In this document: positions 45,239-55,300 of the stretch, piece by piece
How the letters are laid out: the number at the start of each line of letters is the position of its first letter
Position numbering within the stretch: the first letter of the stretch is position 1
The notes under the pieces: model-generated
Told to the model about the DNA's origin: nothing
The model's input: only the letters and a program-made list of their open reading frames with translations
The model's database searches: none
Program-made: the position numbers and the translations under genes
NCBI RefSeq assembly: GCF_037646345.1
Contig: NZ_JBBEWR010000004.1
Coordinates: 181,642-245,641, forward strand
Source: Ascidiimonas aurantiaca
GTDB lineage: Bacteria; Bacteroidota; Bacteroidia; Flavobacteriales; Flavobacteriaceae
Direction: 5' to 3'
Length of the DNA: 64,000 bases

Positions 45239-45252
45239 ACTATATATTTTAA

Positions 45253-46068
45253 TTACACCCCGGAATAGGCATTAAATCCTCCGTCAATAGGAATCACGGT
45301 TCCGGTTACAAATTGGGAGGCTTCTGTACAAAGCCAGTGGATGGCTCCAAAGAGTTCTTCAGGTTGCCCGAAACGTCCCATAGGGGTCTGATTTATAATT
45401 TGCTGCCCTCTTTGGGTGAGACTTCCATCCGGTTGTGTGAGGAGCGTACGGTTTTGTTCAGTAAGGAAAAAGCCGGGCGCAATGGCGTTTACCCGCATAC
45501 CTTCACCGTATTTTTGGCAAAACTCAATGGCCAGCCATTGCGTGAGATTATCAATAGCTGCTTTGGCCGATGCGTAGCCCATCACCCGGGTAAGAGGGCG
45601 GGCCGCCGCCATAGAGGAGATGTTGATAATACTGCCTTTTTTTTCTTTTAGGAAAAGGGGCAACAACGTTTTTACCGGTAAAAAAGTACCCATGTAATTG
45701 AGCTCTATTACTTTTTGAAGTGCTTCGGTATCACTATTTAGAATGCTCTGTTCCGGCATAACCACGGCTCCAGCCATATTTCCGCCAGCGGCATTGAGCA
45801 GTACATCTATATACCCAAACTGTTGCTGTAACTGTTGACAAACGGTTTGCAGCGCATCCTCATTCGTAACATCGGCAATAACGGCATGGGCAACGCCTCC
45901 GTGGTCTTTTATAGATTGAACGAGTTGGTTGGTTTTAACAGTATCGCGTCCGAGGGCAATTACCACAGCTTCCTGCTCTGCTAAGTAGTGAGATATGGCC
46001 GTACCTAACACCCCGGTAGCCCCACTCACAACTACTTTTTTATTTTTAAGAGAAAACAGGTGATTCAT
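45253..46068 (-). CDS. SDR-family D-mannonate oxidoreductase (fructuronate reductase) candidate
   Basis: 271 aa short-chain dehydrogenase: cofactor site GATGVLGTAISHYL, NAAGG, catalytic Ser in NISSMAA and Tyr-Lys in GYASAKAA. It lies between uxuA and uxaA and no mannitol-dehydrogenase-type uxuB is present. It therefore most likely supplies the fructuronate-to-mannonate step, like the SDR enzymes in Bacillus uronate operons. That assignment rests on context. Gluconate 5-dehydrogenase-like activity is an alternative. Confidence 0.82.
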   Translation of the reverse strand: MNHLFSLKNKKVVVSGATGVLGTAISHYLAEQEAVVIALGRDTVKTNQLVQSIKDHGGVAHAVIADVTNEDALQTVCQQLQQQFGYIDVLLNAAGGNMAGAVVMPEQSILNSDTEALQKVIELNYMGTFLPVKTLLPLFLKEKKGSIINISSMAAARPLTRVMGYASAKAAIDNLTQWLAIEFCQKYGEGMRVNAIAPGFFLTEQNRTLLTQPDGSLTQRGQQIINQTPMGRFGQPEELFGAIHWLCTEASQFVTGTVIPIDGGFNAYSGV

Positions 46069-46086
46069 AACAGTTGTTTTTAAGTA

Positions 46087-47730
46087 TTAAAGTGATATAC
46101 CTCGTTTCCAGGGTATAAAATCGTCTTGATGGAGTTTCTGAGCTTTAGTGCGTAGCTCTCCACTGGCCACTTTTACTATAAAATCAAGTAATTTTTCGCC
46201 GGCCTGTGCAATATTTTCACCCCCTGTAATGATAGCTCCGGTATCAACATCTATAATATCAGGCATACGTTTTGCCAGTTCAGAGTTGGAAGCAATTTTT
46301 ATGACCGGAGCAATCGGATTTCCGGTTGGGGTTCCCAGTCCGGTAGTAAATAAAATAATAGTAGCTCCAGATCCTGCCAGTGCCGTAGTACTCTCTACAT
46401 CGTTTCCGGGAGTACAAAGCAAATTGAGTCCGGGTTTTGTGGCTGTTTCGGCATAATCCAACACATCGGTAACCGGAGAAGTTCCTCCTTTTTTAGCAGC
46501 ACCTGCACTTTTCATAGCATCTGTGATAAGTCCGTCTTTAATATTACCCGGGCTGGGATTCATATCAAATCCTGATCCTGCCGCTTCCGCAGAACGTGCG
46601 TAAGTGCGCATAAGCTGTATAAACTTTTGCGAAATAGCCTTATGGGTGCAACGATTAATAAGTTCCTGCTCTACACCGCAAAGTTCGGGAAATTCTGCGA
46701 GCAGGGTAGTGCCTCCCAGAGAGGCTATGATATCTGATACATGGCCTACAGCGGGGTTGGCAGAGATCCCGGAAAACCCGTCAGACCCTCCACATTCCAG
46801 TCCTATGGTGAGTTTGTTAAGCGGAGCAGGACTTCTTTGAAGTTTGTTGACTTCCATAAGGCCCGTAAAAGTTTGTTTGATAGCTTTAGACAATAACTGT
46901 GCTTCTGTACCCTCCTGTTGTTGCTCCAGTATAAACAGGGGTTTTTGAAAATCGGGATTTTTTTCCTGAAGTTTTTCCTGTAAAATATGTATTTGAGCAT
47001 TCTGGCACCCCAGGCTCAATACGGTGGCCCCGGCTACGTTAGGATTGTGAAGATATCCGGCAATAAGACTGCAGAGCATTTCGGCATCTTCGCGAGTACC
47101 TCCACACCCTCCCTGATGGGTGAGGAATTTAATGCCGTCAACATTCGGGAAAAGACGCTCCGAAAAAGCAGTATCATCTTCAGGCATAATAGTTTCTATA
47201 TCAATGGATCGTCCTTCACGATACAATTGTGCCATTTGCTGCACGTATTTTTTATACCGATTGGGGCGCAGGAACCCTAATTCTTCCAGAAACGCCTCTT
47301 TCATAACTTCTACGTTCCTGTTTTCACAAAATACCAGTGGAATCACCAGCCAGTAGTTGGCCGTACCCACCTGCCCGTCTGCACGGTGATATCCCAGGAA
47401 AGTTCTGGAGGCCCATTGGGGTACCTGAAGTGCTTCCCAGGAGGCAGTGGTGGTTTTTTCAGAAAAGCTATGAGCCTTATGTGAAACGTTGTGCGTAGTA
47501 AGAGCACTCCCTTTTTCAATAGTTTCGGAAGCGATTCCCACCAGTGTACCGTACATAATAACAGGATCGCCTTTTTTTATTTCTGCTTCGGTAAATTTGT
47601 GTTTGGCACGTATGGTTTCTGCTACCGGTATCGAAGTACCATTATATTCCAAAGGCTCGTTCTTTGCCAGATCTGTTAAGGCAACAAACACATTGTCATC
47701 AGGGTGTATTTTAAGAATTTTATGAGCCAT
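46087..47730 (-). CDS. uxaA: Altronate dehydratase UxaA
   Basis: 547 aa. A small SAF domain (about residues 1-90) is joined to the large UxaA domain, as in the full-length enzyme. Conserved blocks include GYHRADGQVGTANYW, HQGGCGGTREDAE, LECGGSDGFSGISANPAVG and GLGTPTGNPIAPVIK. It dehydrates D-altronate to KDG with Fe2+. It is first in the uxaA-SDR-uxuA operon, divergent from kdgK, with the shared operator between. Confidence 0.95.
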   Translation of the reverse strand: MAHKILKIHPDDNVFVALTDLAKNEPLEYNGTSIPVAETIRAKHKFTEAEIKKGDPVIMYGTLVGIASETIEKGSALTTHNVSHKAHSFSEKTTTASWEALQVPQWASRTFLGYHRADGQVGTANYWLVIPLVFCENRNVEVMKEAFLEELGFLRPNRYKKYVQQMAQLYREGRSIDIETIMPEDDTAFSERLFPNVDGIKFLTHQGGCGGTREDAEMLCSLIAGYLHNPNVAGATVLSLGCQNAQIHILQEKLQEKNPDFQKPLFILEQQQEGTEAQLLSKAIKQTFTGLMEVNKLQRSPAPLNKLTIGLECGGSDGFSGISANPAVGHVSDIIASLGGTTLLAEFPELCGVEQELINRCTHKAISQKFIQLMRTYARSAEAAGSGFDMNPSPGNIKDGLITDAMKSAGAAKKGGTSPVTDVLDYAETATKPGLNLLCTPGNDVESTTALAGSGATIILFTTGLGTPTGNPIAPVIKIASNSELAKRMPDIIDVDTGAIITGGENIAQAGEKLLDFIVKVASGELRTKAQKLHQDDFIPWKRGISL

Positions 47731-47751
47731 TAAAAAATAAAATTAGTATAT

Positions 47752-47769
47752 TGCGCAATCGATTGCACA
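47752..47769. promoter_or_regulatory. LacI-type operator between uxaA and kdgK
   Basis: TGCGCAATCGATTGCACA, an 18-base palindrome with one mismatch. The core GCAATCGATTGC (47755-47766) is identical to that at uxaC. It lies 21 bases before the uxaA start and 82 before kdgK, so one site could control both operons. Confidence 0.75.
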
Positions 47770-47850
47770 AGTTACATAAAAAAGTATAACTTACCATATA
47801 AAAACATAAAATTTGAAAATCGGTATCTTTAATCAAAGGCTTGCACAGAT

Positions 47851-48849
47851 ATGAAAAAACGTATCATAACTCTTGGTGAAGTACTCATGCGGTTAACGGC
47901 GCCCAATAATAAGCGGTTTGTGCAGGCTACGAATTATGAAGCATTTTTTGGAGGAGCCGAAGCCAATGTAGCCGTTTCTTTGTCACATTTTGGGTTAGCT
48001 ACTACGCATGTTACTGCATTTCCGGCACATGATATTGGAAAAAGTGCAGGGCAATACCTCCGATCTCATGGAGTGGATACCTCTCATATATACTTTACTG
48101 AAAAAGGCCGAATGGGTCTGTACTTTCTTGAAAAGGGAACCATGCAGCGGGCCTCCCGAATTATTTATGACCGGTTTGAATCTTCCTTTTCTCATATAGA
48201 CCCCAATGTCTTTAACTGGGATATCATTTTTAAAGATGCCCACTGGTTACACTGGTCCGGTATAACCCCGGCACTTTCCCAATCGGCTGCTGTGCTGTGT
48301 AGAACAGCAATACACAAAGCCAAAGAATTCGGACTAACGGTAAGCGGTGATATTAACTACCGGCGCAACCTCTGGCAATATGGAAAGCAGCCTCATGAAG
48401 TCATACCGGAGCTGATACAAAAAACCGATGTGGTCATTGCCGGGCTTTCCGATTTCAGGAACTGCCTGGAGATTAATAAAGAAGATTTTGAAGCTGCCTG
48501 CCTCAACGCGGTAAGCAAATATCCCCACATACACACCTTTGCTACCACGCATAGGATTTCTCTTTCCGCTACTCATAATAAACTCTCAGCAGTTATGTGG
48601 AAAGCTCAAAAAATGTATACTTCAAAAATATATGAACTTCCGGCTATTACAGATCGTATTGGCGGGGGAGATGCTTTTATGGCAGGGCTTATTTACGGAT
48701 TGCTTTACAGAGAACCGCAGCAGGCACTTGATTTTGCCATAGCGGCTTCAGTATTAAAACACGGGATACCGGGAGATGCCAGTCTGGTAACCGTAGAAGA
48801 AACAGACCGGTTGGTTACCGGTGAAAATACCGGCAGACTTTTAAGATAA
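47851..48849 (+). CDS. kdgK: 2-keto-3-deoxygluconate kinase KdgK
   Basis: 332 aa PfkB-family sugar kinase. The N-terminal ITLGEVLMRLTAPNNKRF, the di-glycine FFGGAEANVAVSL and the C-terminal DRIGGGDAFMAGL (catalytic Asp and anion hole) are present. It phosphorylates KDG to KDPG, where the galacturonate and glucuronate branches meet. It is first in the kdgK-kdgA-dctPQM operon. Confidence 0.93.
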   Translation: MKKRIITLGEVLMRLTAPNNKRFVQATNYEAFFGGAEANVAVSLSHFGLATTHVTAFPAHDIGKSAGQYLRSHGVDTSHIYFTEKGRMGLYFLEKGTMQRASRIIYDRFESSFSHIDPNVFNWDIIFKDAHWLHWSGITPALSQSAAVLCRTAIHKAKEFGLTVSGDINYRRNLWQYGKQPHEVIPELIQKTDVVIAGLSDFRNCLEINKEDFEAACLNAVSKYPHIHTFATTHRISLSATHNKLSAVMWKAQKMYTSKIYELPAITDRIGGGDAFMAGLIYGLLYREPQQALDFAIAASVLKHGIPGDASLVTVEETDRLVTGENTGRLLR

Positions 48850-48853
48850 GCTA

Positions 48854-49510
48854 TTGAAAAAAGAACAGATCATACAGGCAATGGAACAAACCGGACTCAT
48901 TCCGGTATTTAGCCATGCTGATGTAGAAACTGTAAAAAATGTACTGGATTGTGCTTATGAAGCAGGCATCCGGGTGTTTGAATTTACCAATCGTACAGAG
49001 AATGCTGTAGAAGTCTTTACCGAACTGGCCCGGTATAAACAAAAGTATCCAGATATGATATTGGGTACAGGTACCGTATTTGACGAAGAAACTGCCATCC
49101 GGTTTTACAAGGCAGGTGCACAGTTCCTGGTTTCTCCTGCCTGCATACCTGAAATAGCACATCTGGCGAATAAAAAAGATATATTGTACATCCCCGGATG
49201 CGGCACGGTAACCGAAGTTTTTGAGGCTTTGAAAATGGGGGCTTCTCTCATAAAAATATTCCCTGCGAATGTGCTGGGCCCGGCATTTGCCAAAGCTGTA
49301 AAATCAGTATTACCTCAGGTAAAAATAATGCCTACCGGTGGTGTTCTGCCCAATGCAGAAAACCTGCAATTGTGGTTTTCTTCCGGAGTGAGTTGCGTAG
49401 GTATGGGATCCCAACTCTTTGATAAAAACCTGGTACAAAACAGAAATTACGAAATGCTCACGCATTCTATACAAGACACACTGCAAATCGTGAAAACCAT
49501 ACGCTCATAA
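48854..49510 (+). CDS. kdgA: KDPG/KHG aldolase
   Basis: 218 aa class I aldolase that splits KDPG into pyruvate and glyceraldehyde-3-phosphate. Schiff-base lysine K134 is in SLIKIFPANVLGP and catalytic E43 in VFEFTNRT. I take TTG 48854 as start since the MKKEQIIQAM N-terminus is typical; an ATG nine codons later is possible. It is 4 bases after kdgK. Confidence 0.93.
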   Translation: MKKEQIIQAMEQTGLIPVFSHADVETVKNVLDCAYEAGIRVFEFTNRTENAVEVFTELARYKQKYPDMILGTGTVFDEETAIRFYKAGAQFLVSPACIPEIAHLANKKDILYIPGCGTVTEVFEALKMGASLIKIFPANVLGPAFAKAVKSVLPQVKIMPTGGVLPNAENLQLWFSSGVSCVGMGSQLFDKNLVQNRNYEMLTHSIQDTLQIVKTIRS

Positions 49511-50485
49511 ATGGTATTCAGAAAGTACATATTCGTTTTGGGATTGCTATTGCTTTTTTCCTGTCGTCATGAAAAAGCCGAGAAAGTATTACGCCTGGCT
49601 CATGGGTTAGATACGCACCACCCGGTGCATAAAGCAATGGTGTACCTGGGAGAGAGACTGGCAGAAAAATCAGAAGGAAAACTTACCGTAAAGATCTACC
49701 CCGGCGGGCAATTGGGTGCTGAAAGGGAATGCCTGGAACTTCTGCAGATTGGCAGTCTTGATATTACCAAAGTATCTGCTGCGGTTTTAGAAAACTTTGT
49801 TGCCGATTATAAGCTGTTGAGTATCCCTTATATTTTTAGAGATAAGGCCCATTCACACGCCATGTATGATAGTGAAGTAGGAAAAGAATTTCTGCTGAAA
49901 GGAACCCCTTTTAGATTGCGGGGCCTGTGTTTTTACGATGCCGGTAGTCGTAGTTTTTACACCAAAGAGCGGCCTGTACACACACCGGAAGACCTATCAG
50001 GATTAAAAATACGGGTACAAAAGAGTAATATGGCAGTTGCTATGGTTCAGTTGCTGGGCGGCTCGCCAACCCCTATTTCATGGGGAGAATTATATACGGC
50101 CCTTCAGCAGGGAGTAGTAGATGGCGCAGAGAATAACTTACCCAGTTTTTATTCGTCAAAACACTACGAAGTGTGTCGTTATTACAGTTTTGATGAGCAT
50201 ACGGCAGTTCCGGATATTTTATTGATAGGTACCGAGAGCTGGAACCGTTTATCTCCCGAAGAGCAAGATTGGTTAGCGTCTGCCGCGCAGGAGTCGGCTT
50301 TATTTCAGCGAAAAGTATGGGCCGAAGCCGAAGCAGCTTCCTTAAAAGCCATACAGGAAGCAGGTGTAGAAGTAAATTACCCTGATAAAGCTGCCTTTGC
50401 TTTAAAAACAAAAGACATAGAAAACCTGTTTAAAGATAATGAGGAAGCACAGCGCCTTATAAAAGCGATTAAAAATATAGAATAA
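49511..50485 (+). CDS. dctP: TRAP transporter substrate-binding protein DctP
   Basis: 324 aa. The signal ends at lipobox LLFSC (C18), so it is membrane-tethered rather than free in the periplasm. The DctP pattern is clear: LAHGLDTHHPVHKAM, YPGGQLGAERE, and the substrate-carboxylate Arg region LSGLKIRVQ with the GGSPTPISWGELYTALQQGVVDG block. It starts directly after the kdgA stop. The context implies a uronate as ligand. Confidence 0.93.
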   Translation: MVFRKYIFVLGLLLLFSCRHEKAEKVLRLAHGLDTHHPVHKAMVYLGERLAEKSEGKLTVKIYPGGQLGAERECLELLQIGSLDITKVSAAVLENFVADYKLLSIPYIFRDKAHSHAMYDSEVGKEFLLKGTPFRLRGLCFYDAGSRSFYTKERPVHTPEDLSGLKIRVQKSNMAVAMVQLLGGSPTPISWGELYTALQQGVVDGAENNLPSFYSSKHYEVCRYYSFDEHTAVPDILLIGTESWNRLSPEEQDWLASAAQESALFQRKVWAEAEAASLKAIQEAGVEVNYPDKAAFALKTKDIENLFKDNEEAQRLIKAIKNIE

Positions 50486-50994
50486 TGCGAAAAACCATTG
50501 ACAAATGGCTTGAAGTACTGCTTATTACCATTTTACTGGTCATGCTACTGGCGGTAATGTGGCAGGTGTTCTCGCGGTATCTTTTAAGTGCTCCCAGTAC
50601 CATGACAGATGAAGTGGCGAGTTATGCACTTATCTGGCTGGGGCTGTTTGGTGCGGCGTATGCCACCGGTAAAGAGTTGCACCTGGCTATTGACCTTTTG
50701 CCTGTACGGCTTATACAAAAAGCACCGGTTTTCTTCTCGGCCGTCATTGCCGTCGCTGTAATATTCTTTGCCTTTACCGTAATGGTCATAGGCGGGGCAA
50801 GACTCTGTTGGATAACGTATGTATTGAACCAGCGTTCGGCTGCCCTTGAAGTGCCTTTGGCTTTTATTTACACGGCAGTACCCGTTAGCGGACTCCTTAT
50901 TGTGTATTACAGTCTGGACACCTTTTTAAAAAAACGAAGTATTCTTAAAAAAAATGCCCATGGGTTATACGGAAGCACTGATACTGGTTCTTAG
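50485..50994 (+). CDS. dctQ: TRAP transporter small membrane subunit DctQ
   Basis: 169 aa with four membrane helices; motifs include VMWQVFSRYLL and the conserved LIWLGLFGAAYATGKELHLAIDLLP. Start and stop overlap dctP (1 base) and dctM (41 bases), showing tight coupling. Confidence 0.93.
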   Translation: MRKTIDKWLEVLLITILLVMLLAVMWQVFSRYLLSAPSTMTDEVASYALIWLGLFGAAYATGKELHLAIDLLPVRLIQKAPVFFSAVIAVAVIFFAFTVMVIGGARLCWITYVLNQRSAALEVPLAFIYTAVPVSGLLIVYYSLDTFLKKRSILKKNAHGLYGSTDTGS

Positions 50995-52255
50995 CTTTCT
51001 GGTCTTTCTTTCCATGAGAGTGCCTATTGCTTACAGCATAGGCTTATCTGCTTTGTTAACCCTGTTAGTATCCATGCCCTTTTTACCCTCCGTTACCACC
51101 CTGGCACAACGTATGGCGACCTCACTGGACAGTTTTGCCCTGCTGGCTATACCTTTTTTTATACTGGCGGGGCAGGTAATGAACAGTGGGGGGATAGCGC
51201 GCAGGCTTATAGATTTTGCCAAAGCCGTAGTGGGGCCTCTACCGGGCGGGCTCGCTTTTGTAAATATTATTGCCTGTATGCTTTTTGGGGCTATTTCCGG
51301 TTCGGCAGTAGCCGCAGCTTCAGCCATTGGCGGTTTTATGAACCCCATGATGGAAAAAGAAGGGTATGACAAATCGTTTAGCGCCGCCGTAAATATTACC
51401 AGTGCCACTACAGGGCTCATTATCCCGCCCAGTAATATTCTTATCATTTACTCACTGGCCAGTGGCGGGGTTTCTATTGCCGCCTTGTTTTTAGCCGGGT
51501 ACGTTCCCGGGCTGCTTATTGGCGTAGCACTTATGCTGGTAGCTGCCGTCTATGCGTATCTGAAAAAATATCCCACCGAAAGAGCAGTGGGGTTTAAAGT
51601 ATTTTTGAAACGTTTTATGGCTGCTTTTCCCAGTTTATTACTCCTCGTAGTAGTTATGGGAGGAATTGTAGGTGGTATTTTTACGGCTACCGAAGCCTCT
51701 GCCGTTGCTGTCGTCTATACCTTTATACTGGCAGCTTTCTATAAAGAGATTACCTTAAAACACATTCCTTCTATTTTGCTGGAAACCGTTAAAACTACCG
51801 CCATTGTAATGCTGCTTATTGCCACGTCGGTCGCGATGTCCTGGGTAATGTCCTACGAAAATATTCCGCAGGAAATTAGTACCGCTTTACTAGCTATAAG
51901 TGATAACCCCATAGTGATCCTTATCATTATCAATCTTATTTTACTCTTTGTAGGTATATTTATGGATATGACCCCCGCGGTGCTCATTTTTACTCCTATT
52001 TTTCTTCCCATTGTTACCGATATAGGTATTGACCCCATTCACTTTGGTATCATTATGATCCTTAATCTTTGTATAGGCCTTTGTACCCCTCCTGTTGGTT
52101 CTGTACTTTTTGTAGGTTGTGGTGTGGCCGGGTTGAGCATTCAGAAGGTATTAAAACCTTTGCTTCCCCTTTTTCTCATGATGTTAATAGTATTGATATT
52201 AGTTACCTATATTCCGGGGTTAAGTCTCTGGCTTCCAAATATTTTTGGTTTTTAA
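50954..52255 (+). CDS. dctM: TRAP transporter large membrane subunit DctM
   Basis: 433 aa with about 12 membrane segments. Signatures are AIPFFILAGQVMNSGGIARRL, FGAISGSAVAAASAIGG, PPSNILIIYS and the C-terminal NLCIGLCTPPVGSVLFVG. An ATG two codons later (50960) is an alternative start. It forms the Na+-driven import channel with DctQ. Confidence 0.94.
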   Translation: MPMGYTEALILVLSFLVFLSMRVPIAYSIGLSALLTLLVSMPFLPSVTTLAQRMATSLDSFALLAIPFFILAGQVMNSGGIARRLIDFAKAVVGPLPGGLAFVNIIACMLFGAISGSAVAAASAIGGFMNPMMEKEGYDKSFSAAVNITSATTGLIIPPSNILIIYSLASGGVSIAALFLAGYVPGLLIGVALMLVAAVYAYLKKYPTERAVGFKVFLKRFMAAFPSLLLLVVVMGGIVGGIFTATEASAVAVVYTFILAAFYKEITLKHIPSILLETVKTTAIVMLLIATSVAMSWVMSYENIPQEISTALLAISDNPIVILIIINLILLFVGIFMDMTPAVLIFTPIFLPIVTDIGIDPIHFGIIMILNLCIGLCTPPVGSVLFVGCGVAGLSIQKVLKPLLPLFLMMLIVLILVTYIPGLSLWLPNIFGF

Positions 52256-52386
52256 GTGTCCATAGATACATTACCGCTTTAAAAGTGTTAAAGCTTTCAC
52301 AGTCTGCGTTAAAATCGTTTTCAGGCACGGTTTACTGCACAATTTATTTTAAATTTATTGGCTAATGCTAACCAAAAATTTCAGAA

Positions 52387-55300
52387 ATGAGTCGTAATTT
52401 TTTAAAGATGACCGCCTGGGCATTCGTCTTCCTTTTGTATATGCCCGATGCTTCGGCACAGCGCAAAAAATCTAAAACACAATCTCCCGTTTATCCTCAG
52501 GAACTGTATGAAGGTATTCAGTATCGTGAGTTGGGTCCTTTTCGTGGAGGCCGCTCGGCAGCAGTTACAGGAGTACCGGGAAAACCCAATCTCTTTTATT
52601 TTGGTGCTACCGGTGGCGGGGTTTGGAAAACCGAAGATGGCGGGCGCATATGGGAAAACATATCTGACGGCTATTTTGGAGGCTCAGTAGGTGCTATTAC
52701 CGTAGCACAAAGCGACCATAATGTTTTGTATGTAGGGGGTGGAGAAGTTACTGTACGGGGAAATGTTTCTTCGGGCTATGGTATCTGGAAAAGTGAAGAT
52801 GCCGGTAAAACATGGACGAGTGCCGGACTGGAAAAATCCCGTCATGTACCGCGTATTGTAGTACACCCGGCCGATTATAACACCGTGTATGCCGCCGTAT
52901 TAGGCGATATTTATAAGCCTACTCAGGAGAGAGGTGTTTATAAAAGTACCGATGGTGGAAAGACCTGGCGAAAAACTTTATTTGTAAATGACGGGGCCGG
53001 TGCCGTAGATCTTGTTATAGACCCCAATAATCCCCGAATATTGTATGCAGCCACCTGGCGAGTACAGCGTACACCTTATAGCCTTAGTAGCGGTGGCGAG
53101 GGTTCTGCACTCTGGAAAAGTACCGATAGTGGTGAAACGTGGACAGAGATCTCCACTCATGATGGTTTTCCCAAAGGCACCTTAGGTATTATTGGGGTTA
53201 CCGTATCTCCTGTAAATTCAGAACGAGTATGGGCCATAGTAGAGCATAAAGAAAAAGGAGGCGTATATCGCAGTGAGAACGGTGGTAAAACGTGGAAACA
53301 AACCAACAATAGCCGTAGCCTTAGGCAACGGGCATGGTACTACACCCGTATTTATGCCGATACTCAGGATGAAGATGTAGTGTATGTAATGAATGTGCGT
53401 TATCATAAATCTAAAGATGGCGGAAAGAACTTCAGTGCGTTCAACGCTCCCCATGGTGACCATCATGACCTTTGGATCGCCCCCGAAAACTCAAAACGTA
53501 TGGTAATTGCAGATGACGGCGGCGCACAGGTAACCTATGACGGCGGGGAGACCTGGAGTACCTATCACAACCAGCCCACCGCACAGTTTTACAGAGTAAC
53601 GACCGATAATCAGTTTCCCTATCGCATTTATGTAGCCCAGCAAGACAATTCTACCTTACGCGTAAAACACCGTAGTGATGGCAGTTATATTACCGAAAAA
53701 GACTGGGAGGAAACCGCCGGAGGCGAATCGGCCCATATTGCGGTAGATCCTAAAGATAATGATATCGTGTATGGAGGCAGTTACGGGGGCTTCCTTACCC
53801 GTGTAAATCATAAAACAGGAACCACCCGTGCCATTAACGTATGGCCAGACAATCCTATGGGCTATGGTGCCGAAGGGATGAAGTACCGTTTTCAATGGAA
53901 TTTTCCAATTATTTTCTCAAAACACGATCCCAACAAACTATACACCTTCTCCAACCACGTACATCTAAGTACCAACGAAGGCCAAAGTTGGGAAGTATTA
54001 AGTCCGGATCTTACCCGTAACGATCCCGAAAAATTAAAATCTTCCGGAGGCCCCATCACACAAGACAATACAGGAGTTGAGTACTACTGTACCATTTTTG
54101 CAGCCAATGAAAGCCCTCTTAAAGAAGGTCTTTTATGGGTGGGTAGTGATGACGGCCTTGTGCATATAACCCGTGACGGTGGGAAAAACTGGGATAATGT
54201 AACCCCAAAAAACCTGCCCGAATGGAGTATGATAAACAGTATAGAACCCTCCGCTTTTGATGAAGGCACCTGTTACCTCGCAGCTACCCGTTATAAGCTG
54301 GGAGATTTTGAACCGTACCTGTATAAAACTACCGATTATGGTGCCACATGGGCCCGTATTGATACCGGTATAGACCGGGAGCATTTTACCAGAGTATTAA
54401 GAGAAGATCCCGCTCAAAAAGGGTTGCTGTATGCCGGTACAGAAACAGGTATGTATATTTCCTTTAATGACGGCCGTAAGTGGGAACCTTTCCAGCTTAA
54501 CCTTCCTATTGTACCTGTTACCGATCTGGCTATAAAAGAAAACAATTTAATTGTAGCTACTCAGGGAAGAAGCCTCTGGATACTGGACGATCTTACCGTG
54601 CTGCATCAGTTGGATAAAGACATGGTAAATAAAGATTTTGTATTGTTTAAACCCAAAGACAGCTACCGTACCAAAGGAAGAGGGGGGCGCTCCTCAAAAA
54701 CCCAGGGTACCAATCACTCCAATGGTGTAATTACCTATTTCTTCCTCGATCAGTATAACAAAGAAAAAGACACCATATCCTTAACTTTTAAAGATAAGAG
54801 TGGTACCGTTATTAAAGAATACAGCACGGCTGCTGAAGAAAAAGAAGATAAACTTACCGTAAAAGAAGGCAGTAACCACTTTGTCTGGAACACACGCTAT
54901 AAAGGTGCAGAACAGTTAGAAGGGATGATATTATGGTGGGCTAACCTTAACGGTGCCAAAGCCGTACCGGGTACATACCGGGTAGCTCTTACTGTAAACG
55001 GGAGTACACAAGAGCATGATTTTGAAATTGTTCCCGATCCCCGTGCAGAAGTCACCGTTCAGGATATGCAAACCCAGTTTGATTTTGTAAAAGAAGTAAA
55101 TGAAACCGTAGACCGGGCCCATAAATCCATAAAAAAAATACGAAAGATCAACACACAGCTCGCCGCCTTTGAGAAGCAGTATAAAGATAATGAAGCAGTA
55201 AAAGCCTTAAGAGATAGAGCAAAAGCCCTTAAAAAGCAGCTTACCGAAATAGAAGAAGCCTTATACCAAACCAAAAACCGCAGCGGGCAGGACCCCCTTA

